A stretch of DNA of 64,000 nucleotides, taken from DASZUK01 sp035547695. Its GTDB lineage: Bacteria; Actinomycetota; Acidimicrobiia; Acidimicrobiales; RAAP-2. The position numbers and the translations under genes are program-made. Each line of letters begins with the position of its first letter. Positions within the stretch are counted from its first letter, which is position 1. The notes under the pieces are model-generated. The model was not told where the DNA came from, ran no database searches, and worked only from the letters and a program-made list of their open reading frames with translations. Below, in pieces: positions 1 through 7,949 of this stretch. Where the stretch lies: positions 1 to 64,000 of the forward strand of contig DASZUK010000039.1 in NCBI GenBank assembly GCA_035547695.1, given 5' to 3'.

Positions 1-117
1 CGCGTCATCTGGCGCTGCTGGATCGACGGTGTGCCCTACGACCCGGCCCGGCACGGGGCCGCTGCCCGGCTCGCCCGCAGCTCTGCACCACAGGGAGTTG
101 AACATTTGGCTGCTTAG
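1..117 (+). CDS. transposase C-terminal fragment, probably IS110 family (5' end outside window)
   Basis: Reading frame 1 is open from the window edge to a TAG at 115-117 and encodes 38 residues beginning RVIWRCWIDGVPYDPARH. A tryptophan-rich stretch followed by G-x-P-Y-D-P-A-R-H near the C-terminus is typical of IS110/IS116/IS902 transposases, which end shortly after it. The catalytic parts lie outside the window, so activity cannot be judged and no terminal repeat is visible. The family assignment rests on this short tail only. Confidence 0.5.
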   Translation, partial: RVIWRCWIDGVPYDPARHGAAARLARSSAPQGVEHLAA

Positions 118-134
118 GGTTGACACAGAGGGTG

Positions 135-1196
135 TCATGCCAGCCGGACCACCGGTTCGGGGGCGGGGAGGGGGTCGAAGTCCTTGTACCGGCGGACCCG
201 GTTGCCCTTCAGGAGGCACTGCACGGTCATGTCGCCCTCCCCGGCCTCCCGCTCGAACTGCTCCAGGGCCACGCCGTGCAGGGAGTCGCCGTCCAACTGG
301 TGCCGCAGCCGCTCCCGGGCCAGGTGCCGGGCGGCCCGCTGGGCCTTGTTGACCTGTTGGATGGAACCGACCCCGGTGACGGCGCCGCCCCAGTTGGTGC
401 CGGACGTCCCGGCCAGTTGGTACTGGGTGATGCAGTACCCGAACATCTGCACCGCGCTGAGGGTGGCTACCACCGACACCGGGACGTAGCCGGCCTCCAG
501 CAGCTTGGCCAGCCGTTGGCCGGCCAGGTAGGTGGTGAACGGCTGCCGTGGGAACCGGGCCCCGGGCACCCGGACGGCGGTGCCGGTGATGCGGAACTCG
601 GCGGTGGAGCCGCCGGCGAGGTATTGCATGTCGTCCACCACCCCCACCACGCCGTGGGCGCCGGCGGCCACCGCCTCCTCCACCATCCGGTCGTGGGCCT
701 TCCCCCAGCCCTCGGCCCAGGCGTCCTGCACCCAGGGGACCTCCGCGTTGTACCCCCAGGACCGGTGCTCGGCGCCGACGAACCCGTGCGGGCACTGCCA
801 TTGCTCCGCGTACTGCCCCGGGGCCGCCCGGCCCTGCCAGGTCAATGTGTTGCGGTACATGGACCCCGAGTACCACGTCCACTGCATGACCGCGTACCCC
901 TGCACCACCGACGCCGGCTCCAGGCCGAGGGCGGCGCAGGCCCCGAAGTCGGCGATGGACAACCCCGACGACCACGCCGTGTCACCCAGCCGGCGGCCCG
1001 CGGCCTCCGGCAGGTCCCCGTCGGACGGGGTCCAGTCGGCGGCGGTCCGCCCGGCCGGATCGGCCCCGCCCGGCACGTCCGGCTGGAGGCCGGAACCGCC
1101 CGGCACGTCCGGCTGGCGGCCTGCCCCCGCCGGCTCAGCCGGCGGCCGTGGGGCTGCACCCGGCACCGGGTCCGGCGAGCCGTCGGGGCCGGCCAT
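135..1196 (-). CDS. heavy-metal-binding (YbjQ-like) repeat protein, 353 aa
   Basis: The protein has a Pro/Gly-rich N-terminal third and then two regions resembling the PF01906 YbjQ fold. The clearest signature is around residues 180-220: a helix with A-H-D-R-M-V-E-E-A, then G-A-H-G-V-V-G-V-V, and a final F-R-I-T-G-T-A-V strand. The YbjQ family forms small oligomeric barrels of unclear function once linked to metals. The ATG at 1196 lies 5 bases downstream of the preceding gene's stop, so the two are co-transcribed. The N-terminal segment repeats a PDVPGG motif and is probably disordered. The role is unknown; an envelope or stress role is only a guess. Confidence 0.7.
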   Translation of the reverse strand: MAGPDGSPDPVPGAAPRPPAEPAGAGRQPDVPGGSGLQPDVPGGADPAGRTAADWTPSDGDLPEAAGRRLGDTAWSSGLSIADFGACAALGLEPASVVQGYAVMQWTWYSGSMYRNTLTWQGRAAPGQYAEQWQCPHGFVGAEHRSWGYNAEVPWVQDAWAEGWGKAHDRMVEEAVAAGAHGVVGVVDDMQYLAGGSTAEFRITGTAVRVPGARFPRQPFTTYLAGQRLAKLLEAGYVPVSVVATLSAVQMFGYCITQYQLAGTSGTNWGGAVTGVGSIQQVNKAQRAARHLARERLRHQLDGDSLHGVALEQFEREAGEGDMTVQCLLKGNRVRRYKDFDPLPAPEPVVRLA

Positions 1197-1201
1197 GGCC
1201 C

Positions 1202-2080
1202 TCAGCCGTCCAGGGAGATGACGGTGCGCGGCGGCGGGATGGTGTAGTCGCCGTCGGTCTTGGCCACGGCGGTGCCGAGGGACAGGAACTCGATGGTGTG
1301 GTCCCCCCACATGTGGGTCTTCTCCTCCAGCCGCACCCCCACGATGCCGGTGGCGCCGAGGTGCTCGGCCTCGTCCTGCATCCGGGTCATGGCCAGCTCC
1401 CGGGCCTCGTAGAGGGCCTGGGTGAAGTTGGGCAGCTCGGTGTTCTGGCCCGCCGTCCGCAGGGTCTGGCCCAGGCTGCGGTGGGCGATGTGGTACACGC
1501 AGGTCCCCATGACCAGGCCGAGGGGGACGTGGCCGGTCTGCATCAGGGTCCAGAAGTCCTGGCCGGACAGGTCGGAGGTGAACGGCTTGCCCTGGTTGTT
1601 GCGGTACGACCGGCCGTCCTCCGCCTTGACCGCGGTGCCCACCGCGATGAACTCGGCGGTGTCCGACCCCCACTCGTAGTAGTTGACGTCCAGCCGCACC
1701 CCGACGACGCCGTCGGCCCCCAGCTCGGTGGCCTCGGCGTCCATGCGGTCCATGGCCAGCTCCCGGGCGTTGTACATGGCCTCGGTCAGCTTGGCCAGCT
1801 CCTGGCTCTGCGACCACCGCCGGGTCTGGATGCCCAGGTGGTAGATGGAGCTGCCCATCACGAACCCCAGCGGGTGGAACCCCACCTCCTTGATCAGCAG
1901 GAACTCGTTCACCGACAGGTCCGAGGTGAACATCCCCTTGTGCCCCGGCCGGTCCTCCAGCTCGGCCAGCCGCCGGCCGGCGTCCGGGGGCAGCCCCTCC
2001 GGCATCACCGGTGCCGGCGGCGTCGGCGGCGTCGGCGTCGGCGTCGTCAGTGGACCTGTTGCCGCGGTGTCGTCGGTCAT
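1202..2080 (-). CDS. tandem YbjQ-like (PF01906) protein, 292 aa
   Basis: Two similar halves each carry A-R-E-L-A-M-x-R-M, then L-G-A-x-G-(V/I)-V-G-V-R-L and end in (I/L)-G-T-A-V, the hallmark of the YbjQ/heavy-metal-binding family. The repeats lie at roughly residues 60-170 and 180-285, after a Thr/Pro-rich N-terminus. The ATG at 2080 overlaps the stop of the upstream gene by four bases (ATGA), so it is translationally coupled. The neighbouring 353-residue protein has the same architecture, which suggests a duplicated pair. I see no metal-ligand cluster of the CxxC or HxH type, so metal binding should not be assumed from the family name. Confidence 0.75.
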   Translation of the reverse strand: MTDDTAATGPLTTPTPTPPTPPAPVMPEGLPPDAGRRLAELEDRPGHKGMFTSDLSVNEFLLIKEVGFHPLGFVMGSSIYHLGIQTRRWSQSQELAKLTEAMYNARELAMDRMDAEATELGADGVVGVRLDVNYYEWGSDTAEFIAVGTAVKAEDGRSYRNNQGKPFTSDLSGQDFWTLMQTGHVPLGLVMGTCVYHIAHRSLGQTLRTAGQNTELPNFTQALYEARELAMTRMQDEAEHLGATGIVGVRLEEKTHMWGDHTIEFLSLGTAVAKTDGDYTIPPPRTVISLDG

Positions 2081-2559
2081 GGGGCACCCCCGTCGCCGAT
2101 CGCGGCCGGCCCGCCCCCTGCCTGGTCGGGCAGCCGGTTGGCCTGGTCGGGCAGCCGGTTCGCCACCACCAGGTCCTCCAGGGCTTGGCGGGTGGCCTGG
2201 CTGGAAGCGGCCTCGTCCCGCAGGGCGGCGAGGAGCTGCCGGAGCCACCGGTCGAGGGCGACCCTGGTGGACCGGATGCGGATGCCGCCGCTGTTGCGGG
2301 CGACGGTGCAGACCAGGACGCCGTGGTCCACGGTGGCGTCCAGCCGGTCGTCGCCCAGGTGGACGGACACCCGCCTGACGTCGTCGGACCGGCGGAACAG
2401 CCGGCCGCCGGCCCGCTCCACCTCCATCCGGTCGCCGAGGACGCCGGCCAGCCGGTCGGTGAGCACCCGGAGCAACATGCGGACGTCGTCGCCGTCGGCG
2501 TGCAGGGACGCGGCCAGCAGGTCCAGGTCGAAGCCGTCGTCGGCGGGGTCAGCGTCCAC
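2077..2559 (-). CDS. conserved hypothetical protein, 160 aa, YbjQ operon
   Basis: I do not recognise the family. It is an acidic N-terminal soluble protein with alternating beta/alpha pattern, no membrane segment and no cysteine motif. A block around residues 45-105 (basic, with R-R-S-D-D-V-R-R-V-S-V and R-I-R-S-T-R-V-A) looks like a folded core. Near the C-terminus the heptapeptide NRLPDQA is duplicated by a 21-bp tandem repeat at about 2119-2160. It is first in a block with the two YbjQ-like genes and overlaps the next start by ATGA, so a joint function with them is likely. Confidence 0.6.
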   Translation of the reverse strand: MDADPADDGFDLDLLAASLHADGDDVRMLLRVLTDRLAGVLGDRMEVERAGGRLFRRSDDVRRVSVHLGDDRLDATVDHGVLVCTVARNSGGIRIRSTRVALDRWLRQLLAALRDEAASSQATRQALEDLVVANRLPDQANRLPDQAGGGPAAIGDGGAP

Positions 2560-2567
2560 GGCGGCTC

Positions 2568-2607
2568 CCGACCACGTCCCCGACCACGTCCCCGACCACG
2601 TTCCCGG
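2568..2607. repeat. three direct copies of a 12-bp GC-rich unit
   Basis: The gap between two leftward genes holds three near-identical copies of CGACCACGTCCC. No hairpin or promoter-like element stands out. This style of short tandem duplication recurs between many genes of the window. Confidence 0.6.
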
Positions 2608-2625
2608 CCTCCATGGACGGCCAGG

Positions 2626-3153
2626 CTACCGCCGCGGTGCCGCCTCCTTGCGGGCGAGCCACCGCAGCCGGGCCGCCCGGGCGTCCCAGGCGTAGACCAC
2701 CGCCGTCCGTGCCGCCACGTCGTGCAGGGCCCGCCGTTCCCGCTGCACCAGGACCATCCAGGCCCCCACCCCGAGGAGCAGGAAGCTGAACGGGAGCACC
2801 AGGGTCCGCAGCACCGCCTGCCGGGCGGCCACCGGCTCCCCGTCGGCCTGGACCACCTGGAGGCCGAACAGGGCCATGCCGACGGTCTTGCCGTTCAGGG
2901 ACCACTGGTAGGCGAAGTAGACGAACCCCCAGCACACCAGGACGACGACGGCGACGACCTGGTAGTGGCCGAGGGTGACGGGGTGGCCGACGATGAGCTG
3001 GCCGGCCAGCGACACCGCCGCGGCCCCCAGGGTGTACAGCAGCCATACGGCCCCGATGTCCAGGGCGAAGGCCACCAGGCGGCTCGCCGCGCCGGCGTAG
3101 TGGCCCTGCCGGCTCTCGGCCAGCTCCGGCGAGCGGGGCGGGAGCACCGTCAC
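2626..3153 (-). CDS. RDD family membrane protein, 175 aa
   Basis: The protein carries the RDD signature layout: a first membrane helix preceded by A-A-S-R-L-V-A-F-A-L-D-I (R and D in helix 1), a second helix V-V-A-V-V-V-L-V-C-W, then the N-G-K-T-V-G-M segment, and a third helix L-V-L-P-F-S-F-L-L-L. RDD proteins are small polytopic membrane proteins; some act as Na+/H+ or K+/H+ exchangers, most are uncharacterised. I chose the GTG at 3153 because it overlaps the upstream stop as GTGA. The upstream neighbour is a 9-residue repeat protein, so the two are probably made together. Confidence 0.8.
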   Translation of the reverse strand: MTVLPPRSPELAESRQGHYAGAASRLVAFALDIGAVWLLYTLGAAAVSLAGQLIVGHPVTLGHYQVVAVVVLVCWGFVYFAYQWSLNGKTVGMALFGLQVVQADGEPVAARQAVLRTLVLPFSFLLLGVGAWMVLVQRERRALHDVAARTAVVYAWDARAARLRWLARKEAAPRR

Positions 3154-3674
3154 GTCGGTGCCGCCCGGCTCCGGTCGGTGCCCACCAGCAGGGCCGGTCC
3201 GAGGGGCAGGGTGGACGGGTCCCGACGGAGGAGCCGGTTGGTCCACCGGGCGAAGAAGTCGTCCAGGCCGACCCCCTGGCTGCGCAGCAGGTCCAGCGCC
3301 TCCGTCAGTACCCCGGTGGTCGACTTGGCGATGATGGCGCCCAGCTCGGTCTGCTCCACCAGGGCGTCGATGTCCAACTGGCCGACGATGCGGTCCACGT
3401 CCACCCGGGCCACCAGGGCGTTGACGTCGATCCGCTCCACGATCCGCTCCACGTCCACCCGCTCCACGATCTTGTCCACGTCCACCCGGTCCACGATCTG
3501 CTCCACGTCCACCCGGCGGACGATCTTGTCCACGTCCACCCGGTCCACCACGGCGTCCACGTCCACCCGGGACAGCACGGCGTCGAGGTCGACGGCCTCC
3601 AGCACCAGGTTGACCACCCGCTCCGCCACGGCCTGGGCCAGCCGCTCGATGCCGTCGGTCAACGGGTTCGGCAT
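3150..3674 (-). CDS. 9-residue tandem repeat protein (R-V-D-V-D-x-I-V-x), 174 aa
   Basis: Residues 27-107 are nine consecutive nonapeptides of consensus R-V-D-V-D-(K/A)-I-V-(D/E), followed by a helical tail ending in a positively charged stretch. The regular hydrophobic/acidic alternation predicts a repetitive solenoid or amphipathic structure that could lie against a membrane. The ATG at 3674 was preferred over upstream codons because the repeat-free leader is Arg/Pro-rich and shows no coding character. The stop overlaps the RDD gene's GTG by four bases. Similar repeats beside RDD proteins occur in other actinobacteria from memory; their function is unknown. Confidence 0.75.
   Translation of the reverse strand: MPNPLTDGIERLAQAVAERVVNLVLEAVDLDAVLSRVDVDAVVDRVDVDKIVRRVDVEQIVDRVDVDKIVERVDVERIVERIDVNALVARVDVDRIVGQLDIDALVEQTELGAIIAKSTTGVLTEALDLLRSQGVGLDDFFARWTNRLLRRDPSTLPLGPALLVGTDRSRAAPT
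3354..3596 (-). repeat. 27-bp tandem repeat encoding nine nonapeptides
   Basis: Nine consecutive 27-bp units inside the 174-residue protein. The DNA copies are diverged at third positions while the peptide pattern is kept, which indicates selection on the protein rather than recent slippage. Confidence 0.8.
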
Positions 3675-3744
3675 CCGGCCATCATCCCATCGCCCCGGAC
3701 CCTGGCCGGGGACCGGTCGGGCCGTACCCTGCACCGGCCGGCCG

Positions 3745-3794
3745 GGCCCGGCGGATCGGTACGGCCGGGCTGGCCCGGCGGATCGGTACGGCCG
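3745..3794. repeat. 23-bp perfect direct repeat, 27-bp period
   Basis: The sequence GGCCCGGCGGATCGGTACGG plus CCG occurs at 3745-3767 and again at 3772-3794 in the divergent gap between the repeat protein and the VOC protein. The inner GATCGGTAC could be a regulator half-site, but nothing else supports this. Confidence 0.65.
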
Positions 3795-3874
3795 TCGCCG
3801 AACGTTCACGAGCAGGCCGGTCCGGGCGGGGTTAGGGTCGGGATCGGGGGGCGGAGCCGTAGAGGAGGCGCATC

Positions 3875-4651
3875 ATGGAGATGGACCGCTACGACCACGG
3901 GGTGCCGTCGTGGGTGGACCTGAGCACCGACGACCTGCCGAAGGCCCGGGCGTTCTACGGGGGGTTGTTCGGCTGGGACACCCCCGAAGGGCCGCCGGAG
4001 GCCGGCGGGTACACGCTGGCGGCCATCGGCGGCCGGCCGGTGGCGGGGTTGGGGCCGAAGATGGACCCGAACATGCCGACGGTGTGGATGACGTACGTCA
4101 ACGTCGACGACGCCGACGCCGTGGTGGCCAAGGTGGCGCCGGCCGGCGGCCAGGTGTTGGTGCCGCCGATGGACGTCATGGACGCCGGCCGGTTGGCCGT
4201 CGTCGCCGACCCGGCCGGGGCGGTCATTGGGCTGTGGCAGCCGGCGCAGCACCAGGGGGCCGGGCTGGTCAACGAGCCGAACACCTACTGCTGGAGCGAG
4301 CTGGTGACCACCGACGTGGAGGGGGCCAAGGCGTTCTACGCCGCCGTCCTCGGCTGGGGTTCCGAGACCCAGGGTGGTGACGGGATGGCGTACACCGAGT
4401 GGAAGGTGGCCGGCCGGTCGGTGGGCGGCATGATGCAGAAGCCGGCGGAGATGCCGGCGGAGGTGCCGCCGCACTGGGGGGTGTACTTCGCCGTGGCCGA
4501 CGCCGACCAGACCGTGGCCCGGATCAAGGAGCTGGGCGGCACCGTGATGATGGGCCCCACCGACATCCAGCCGGGACGGTTCGCCGTCGCCATGGACCCG
4601 GCCGGGGCGCCGTTCAACGTGCTGGCCCTCAAAGACGAGCTGGGGGGCTGA
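3875..4651 (+). CDS. double VOC-domain protein, CFP30B (Rv0577)-like, 258 aa
   Basis: Two vicinal-oxygen-chelate modules are visible: residues about 8-120 starting V-P-S-W-V-D-L-S-T-D-D with K-A-R-A-F-Y-G-G-L-F-G-W, and about 132-255 starting E-L-V-T-T-D with A-K-A-F-Y-A-A-V-L-G-W. The layout and the phrase G-R-(L/F)-A-V-(V/A)-x-D-P-A-G-A match the mycobacterial 27-kDa antigen CFP30B, a VOC/glyoxalase-like protein of debated function (methylglyoxal handling or cofactor binding have been discussed for the family). The ATG at 3875 is preceded by GAGGAGG at good spacing. Catalytic metal ligands cannot be assigned with confidence. Confidence 0.85.
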   Translation: MEMDRYDHGVPSWVDLSTDDLPKARAFYGGLFGWDTPEGPPEAGGYTLAAIGGRPVAGLGPKMDPNMPTVWMTYVNVDDADAVVAKVAPAGGQVLVPPMDVMDAGRLAVVADPAGAVIGLWQPAQHQGAGLVNEPNTYCWSELVTTDVEGAKAFYAAVLGWGSETQGGDGMAYTEWKVAGRSVGGMMQKPAEMPAEVPPHWGVYFAVADADQTVARIKELGGTVMMGPTDIQPGRFAVAMDPAGAPFNVLALKDELGG

Positions 4652-4657
4652 CCGGCG

Positions 4658-5014
4658 GTGGCCGCCGACCGGACCCGGCCGGTGGACGCCGAGGTGGCCG
4701 GCGGGGGGCTGGTCGGCGGAAGGTTGGCCGGCGGAAGGTTGGCTGGCGGCGGGCTGACCGATGAGGAGCTGACCGCGCTGGCCCTGGCGGCCGACCCCGG
4801 CCGGCCGGTCCCGGACGATGCGGTGCCGGTGGACCTGTACCTGTCGCAGTTCCCGTCGCCGGCCCCGGGGCCGCTGCCGGCCTGGTACATGCCGGCGGCC
4901 CGGGCCCGGAACCACCCGTGGTGGCGGCCGGTGGTGCTGGTGCTCATCTTCGGGTTCCTGCTGGTGGACGCCTACGGGTTGTGCGCCACCTACGGCCCGC
5001 TGGTGGTGGCCTGA
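4658..5014 (+). CDS. small single-pass membrane protein, 118 aa
   Basis: The GTG at 4658 follows the VOC stop by six bases, so the two are probably one transcript. The N-terminal 35 residues include a duplicated G-G-R-L-A pentad. Residues about 36-85 are soluble and Pro-rich (L-T-D-E-E-L-T-A-L-A-L-A-A-D). A basic R-N-H-P-W-W-R-P precedes a membrane helix (V-V-L-V-L-I-F-G-F-L-L-V) near the C-terminus. With its long segment N-terminal to the helix it resembles a tail-anchored protein. Family not recognised. Confidence 0.6.
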   Translation: MAADRTRPVDAEVAGGGLVGGRLAGGRLAGGGLTDEELTALALAADPGRPVPDDAVPVDLYLSQFPSPAPGPLPAWYMPAARARNHPWWRPVVLVLIFGFLLVDAYGLCATYGPLVVA

Positions 5015-5099
5015 CCGAAGGCCGCCCGGCCCGGCCCCTGTCCCGATCCCGGCCACCGTTCGGACCGCGACCCGGCCCCGGCCCGGGCCGCCCAGACGC

Positions 5100-6125
5100 C
5101 TATCCCTGCCGGACGGCGGCGACCACGTCGGCGAACCGCCGGTCGTGCACCGGGTCGGCCGGCGGTGGGAGGAGGACGCCGTCGGCCAGGTCGCGGTACC
5201 GGTCCAGCAGCACGGCGGCCAGGCCGTCGAACGGGGCGGTGGGGACCAGGGTGTCCAGGACGTCGTCGGTGACCACCCGGTGCAGGTCGTCCCATCGGTC
5301 CTCCCGGACCATGGCCCGGAGCTGGTCGGCCAGGTGTCCCCAGCCGTACAGGTCCAGGGTGGTCCGGTAGGCCGGGGTGGACCACAAGAACGCGGACAGC
5401 CGGCGCTGCCGCTCCCGCTCCGCGGCCACCTCGGCATCGGTGGCCCCGGTGGCCACCGGGCCGCCGGCCACCAGCTCCACGGCGGCCGGGTCCCGGCCGG
5501 CCCGGTCGGCCCCGATCCGGACGTTGGGCCGGCAGACCGCCTCCAGGTACCGCGGGTCGGAGTTGGTGGGGTGGGTGACCAACCCGGCGGCCCGCTCGCC
5601 GGCCAGCTCGCAGATGCCGGCGTTGACCCCGCCCAGCCAGGTCGGCGGCGGCTCGACGTCCGGGTCGGGGCCGGGGTTGAAGTACGGCTGCATCCGGCTC
5701 AGCCGGTAGTGGTCCCCGGCGAACGCCAGCGGCTGGCCGGTCCGGAAGGTGCGGTAGAGCGCGTCCAGGGCGCCGAGGTAGTCGCGCATCCGACCGACCG
5801 GGTCCGACCAGGGCACCCCGAACCGGCCCTCCATGTTGCCGCGGACCTGGGTGCCCAGGCCGAGCTGGAACCGGCCGCCGGACAGCTTGGCCAGGTCCCA
5901 GGCGGCATACGCCGTCAGGGTGGGGCTGCGGGGGAACGCTACGGCCACCGACGACCGCACCACCATCCGGTCGGTGTGCTCCACGGCCAGCAGGCTGGCC
6001 GCCAGGGCGTCGTGGACGGTCTCGGCGACGTGCAGGCCGTCGTACCCCAGCGCCTCCACCCGCCGGGCGTACGCCGGGACCTCCGCCAACGGCAGGCGGG
6101 GGTCCATGCCGGCGTAGACCTTCAC
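5100..6125 (-). CDS. LLM-class F420-dependent oxidoreductase, 341 aa
   Basis: A luciferase-like TIM-barrel monooxygenase/oxidoreductase: K-V-Y-A-G-M-D at the start, G-Y-D-G-L-H-V-A-E-T, then S-G-G-R-F-Q-L-G-L-G-T-Q-V-R-G-N, the region that contacts F420 in this family, and P-P-P-T-W-L-G-G-V-N. The N-R-H-W-type motif of FMN luciferases is absent. The GTG start at 6125 overlaps the stop of the upstream SDR gene (GTGA), so the pair is coupled, consistent with two-step redox work on one substrate. The substrate is unknown. Length is normal for the TIGR03617-like group. Confidence 0.85.
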   Translation of the reverse strand: MKVYAGMDPRLPLAEVPAYARRVEALGYDGLHVAETVHDALAASLLAVEHTDRMVVRSSVAVAFPRSPTLTAYAAWDLAKLSGGRFQLGLGTQVRGNMEGRFGVPWSDPVGRMRDYLGALDALYRTFRTGQPLAFAGDHYRLSRMQPYFNPGPDPDVEPPPTWLGGVNAGICELAGERAAGLVTHPTNSDPRYLEAVCRPNVRIGADRAGRDPAAVELVAGGPVATGATDAEVAAERERQRRLSAFLWSTPAYRTTLDLYGWGHLADQLRAMVREDRWDDLHRVVTDDVLDTLVPTAPFDGLAAVLLDRYRDLADGVLLPPPADPVHDRRFADVVAAVRQG

Positions 6126-7021
6126 GACCGCGGGGCCCGCCAGTCCGGATGGAGCCCGAGCTCCAGGGCCACCTTCTGGGCCCGGACGGTCTGGCCGTTG
6201 CGGGCGGCGCCCTCCGGGGTGCTGGCCAACCAGGCGATGACGGTGCCGGGCACCGACGGGGGAGCGCCCCGGTAGTGCCCCTCCAGGCCGTTGGCGGCGG
6301 CGTTGACCAGCATCCGCTCGGTCTCCACGTACCCCGGTTCCAGGTTGACGGCCACGATCCCCCGGGGGCCCAGCTCCACCGCCAGGATGCCGGCCAGCCG
6401 GTGGAACGCCCCTTTGGACGCCGCGTAGCCGAACCCCCAGCCTCCCTGGCCGACCGGGGCCGGCGGGTCGGAGAAGGCGACGGCGGAGGTGACGTTGACG
6501 ACGGTGCCCCCTCCGGCGGCCAGCATCGACGGCAGCACCGCCTGGACGACGACGGCCTGGGACACCACGTTGGCCTCCAGCCGGGTCCGGAGCTGGTCCA
6601 CGGTGAGGTCCACGAACGGCACCATGCCGCCGGGACCGGTGGTGATGGCGTTGTTGACCAGCACGTCGATGCGGCCCCACCGGTCCAGCACGGTGGCCAC
6701 CGCGGCCTGCAGCGAACGGTGGTCCAACAGGTCGGCCACCACCGGCAGTGCCCGGCCGCCCCGGGCCTCGACGGCCGCCGCGGTCTCGTCCAGGCTGCCC
6801 GGCACCGGGCGGTCGTCGCCCACGTCGGAGTCGTCCCGGCCGTCTCCGGGGTGCAGGGTGCGGGCGGTGACGGCCACGTCCAGGCCGGCTTCGGCCAGGG
6901 CCAGGGCCGCCGCCTTCCCGATGCCCCGGCTGGCCCCGGTGACCAGCGCCGTCCTACGCCGTCCGTCCCCGCCGCCGTCCGTCCTGGTGCCGCCCCGACC
7001 GTTCCCCCCGTTGGTGCTCAT
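6122..7021 (-). CDS. short-chain dehydrogenase/reductase, 299 aa
   Basis: Classical SDR motifs are all present: T-G-A-S-R-G-I-G near residue 29 (NAD(P) binding), an N-N-A motif near 123, catalytic S of V-T-S-A-V and Y-x-x-x-K as Y-A-A-S-K, then P-G-Y-V-E-T. An Asp-rich insertion (about residues 58-75) sits between strand 2 and helix 3. A Gly/Arg-rich N-terminal 22 residues may be unstructured. The arginine after G-A-S hints at NADPH, but this is inference. The gene is coupled to the downstream LLM oxidoreductase. It is the first gene left of the lower-GC segment that begins around 7.05 kb. Confidence 0.9.
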   Translation of the reverse strand: MSTNGGNGRGGTRTDGGGDGRRRTALVTGASRGIGKAAALALAEAGLDVAVTARTLHPGDGRDDSDVGDDRPVPGSLDETAAAVEARGGRALPVVADLLDHRSLQAAVATVLDRWGRIDVLVNNAITTGPGGMVPFVDLTVDQLRTRLEANVVSQAVVVQAVLPSMLAAGGGTVVNVTSAVAFSDPPAPVGQGGWGFGYAASKGAFHRLAGILAVELGPRGIVAVNLEPGYVETERMLVNAAANGLEGHYRGAPPSVPGTVIAWLASTPEGAARNGQTVRAQKVALELGLHPDWRAPRS

Positions 7022-7208
7022 TGTCTGTGTCTACTCGACCGACTCAGGTCGTGCCCGAACGAGTGGCCGTCGTCGTGCCAGCCGTGTCTTCGTGTTCACG
7101 TCACCAGCAGCCCATTTTTTGTCTATGTGCTCACTCAATTTGCCGCTCAGCGGCCATGAAGAACTTCCGTGAGGACCCGTTGTCACAACGATAAAAGACT
7201 ATGGGCAG

Positions 7209-7949
7209 GTGGTCCCGCCCAGCGGTTCACAGATCGACAAGTTGGGTCGGCGTCTCCGTGACGAGCCCCAGGCGACCGAAGCCGATCTGGTGCTCCTTGC
7301 AGAGGTGCTTGCGCAGCACGCGCATGCATTGGAGCATGCAGCCGAGCAGCTCCGAAGCGTCGGGTTGTATCCGACCACCCGGCTCAAGACGTCCTCCACC
7401 ATCATCGACAAGCTTCGTAGGGAGCCACGACTGACGTTGAGGGGTATCGACGACCTTGCCGGTGCCCGGATCGCCTTCGAGATGACCCGGACCGAGCAGG
7501 ATGCGGTTGTCGCTGAAGTTCTGGACCTTTGGCCGACAGCGAAGGTCGTTGACAGGCGGGCGAAGCCAATGTACGGATACCGGGCCGTCCATGTAGTTCC
7601 GAGGGTCCGTGGATGTCGAGTGGAGATCCAGGTGCGGACGCATCTCCAAGACCAATGGGCACAAGCGATGGAGGCATTGGGCGACGTATGGGGTCGGGGG
7701 GTGCGGTATGGGGAGGGGCCGGAGCAGCCAGACCTGCCAACGATGCGGACCTTCGGGACGCGAGGTGGGTTCACCCGTGAACTGATAGCGCTTGCCGACA
7801 CCATCGACGACCTGGAGAAAGTCGACACCCTCTCGACACAAGCGCCGCCCGACGTCGAGCGGACCAGTGTAGAAGGCTTGAAGGTTCAGTTCCGCAACAT
7901 CCTTGAGACAGTGGTCGAGATCATCAAGACGGGTAGGCTCGACCCGTGA
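7209..7949 (+). CDS. RelA/SpoT-domain small alarmone synthetase, candidate toxSAS toxin, 246 aa
   Basis: Only the synthetase (nucleotidyltransferase) domain is present; no HD hydrolase, TGS or ACT domain. Key motifs: R58-x-K60 followed by S-S-T-I-I-D-K-L (ATP binding), D81-D82-L-A-G-A-R (Mg2+ ligand region), Y124-R-A-V-H (G-loop tyrosine that stacks on the guanine or acceptor base) and E139-I-Q-V-R-T with the catalytic Glu. The C-terminal 60 residues form helices. Such single-domain enzymes either make (p)ppGpp or, in toxSAS toxins, (p)ppApp or pyrophosphorylated tRNA. The GTG start at 7209 is the only plausible in-frame one. GC content is clearly below the neighbours, which suggests transfer. 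The overlapping 72-residue gene downstream fits an antitoxin or regulator. Confidence 0.85.
   Translation: MVPPSGSQIDKLGRRLRDEPQATEADLVLLAEVLAQHAHALEHAAEQLRSVGLYPTTRLKTSSTIIDKLRREPRLTLRGIDDLAGARIAFEMTRTEQDAVVAEVLDLWPTAKVVDRRAKPMYGYRAVHVVPRVRGCRVEIQVRTHLQDQWAQAMEALGDVWGRGVRYGEGPEQPDLPTMRTFGTRGGFTRELIALADTIDDLEKVDTLSTQAPPDVERTSVEGLKVQFRNILETVVEIIKTGRLDP

Noticed and set aside
1..134. Search for an IS terminal inverted repeat downstream of the transposase fragment
   Set aside because: No repeat pair can be assessed because the other end is outside the window.
135..2087. Single 650-residue protein covering both YbjQ-like genes
   Set aside because: Its first 297 residues are the shadow of the 1202-2080 gene in another frame; the true protein starts at 1196.
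7156..7194. 12-codon ORF (ATG ... TAA) just upstream of the alarmone synthetase
   Set aside because: Could be a leader peptide, but no ribosome site, hairpin or codon run supports it; chance is likely.
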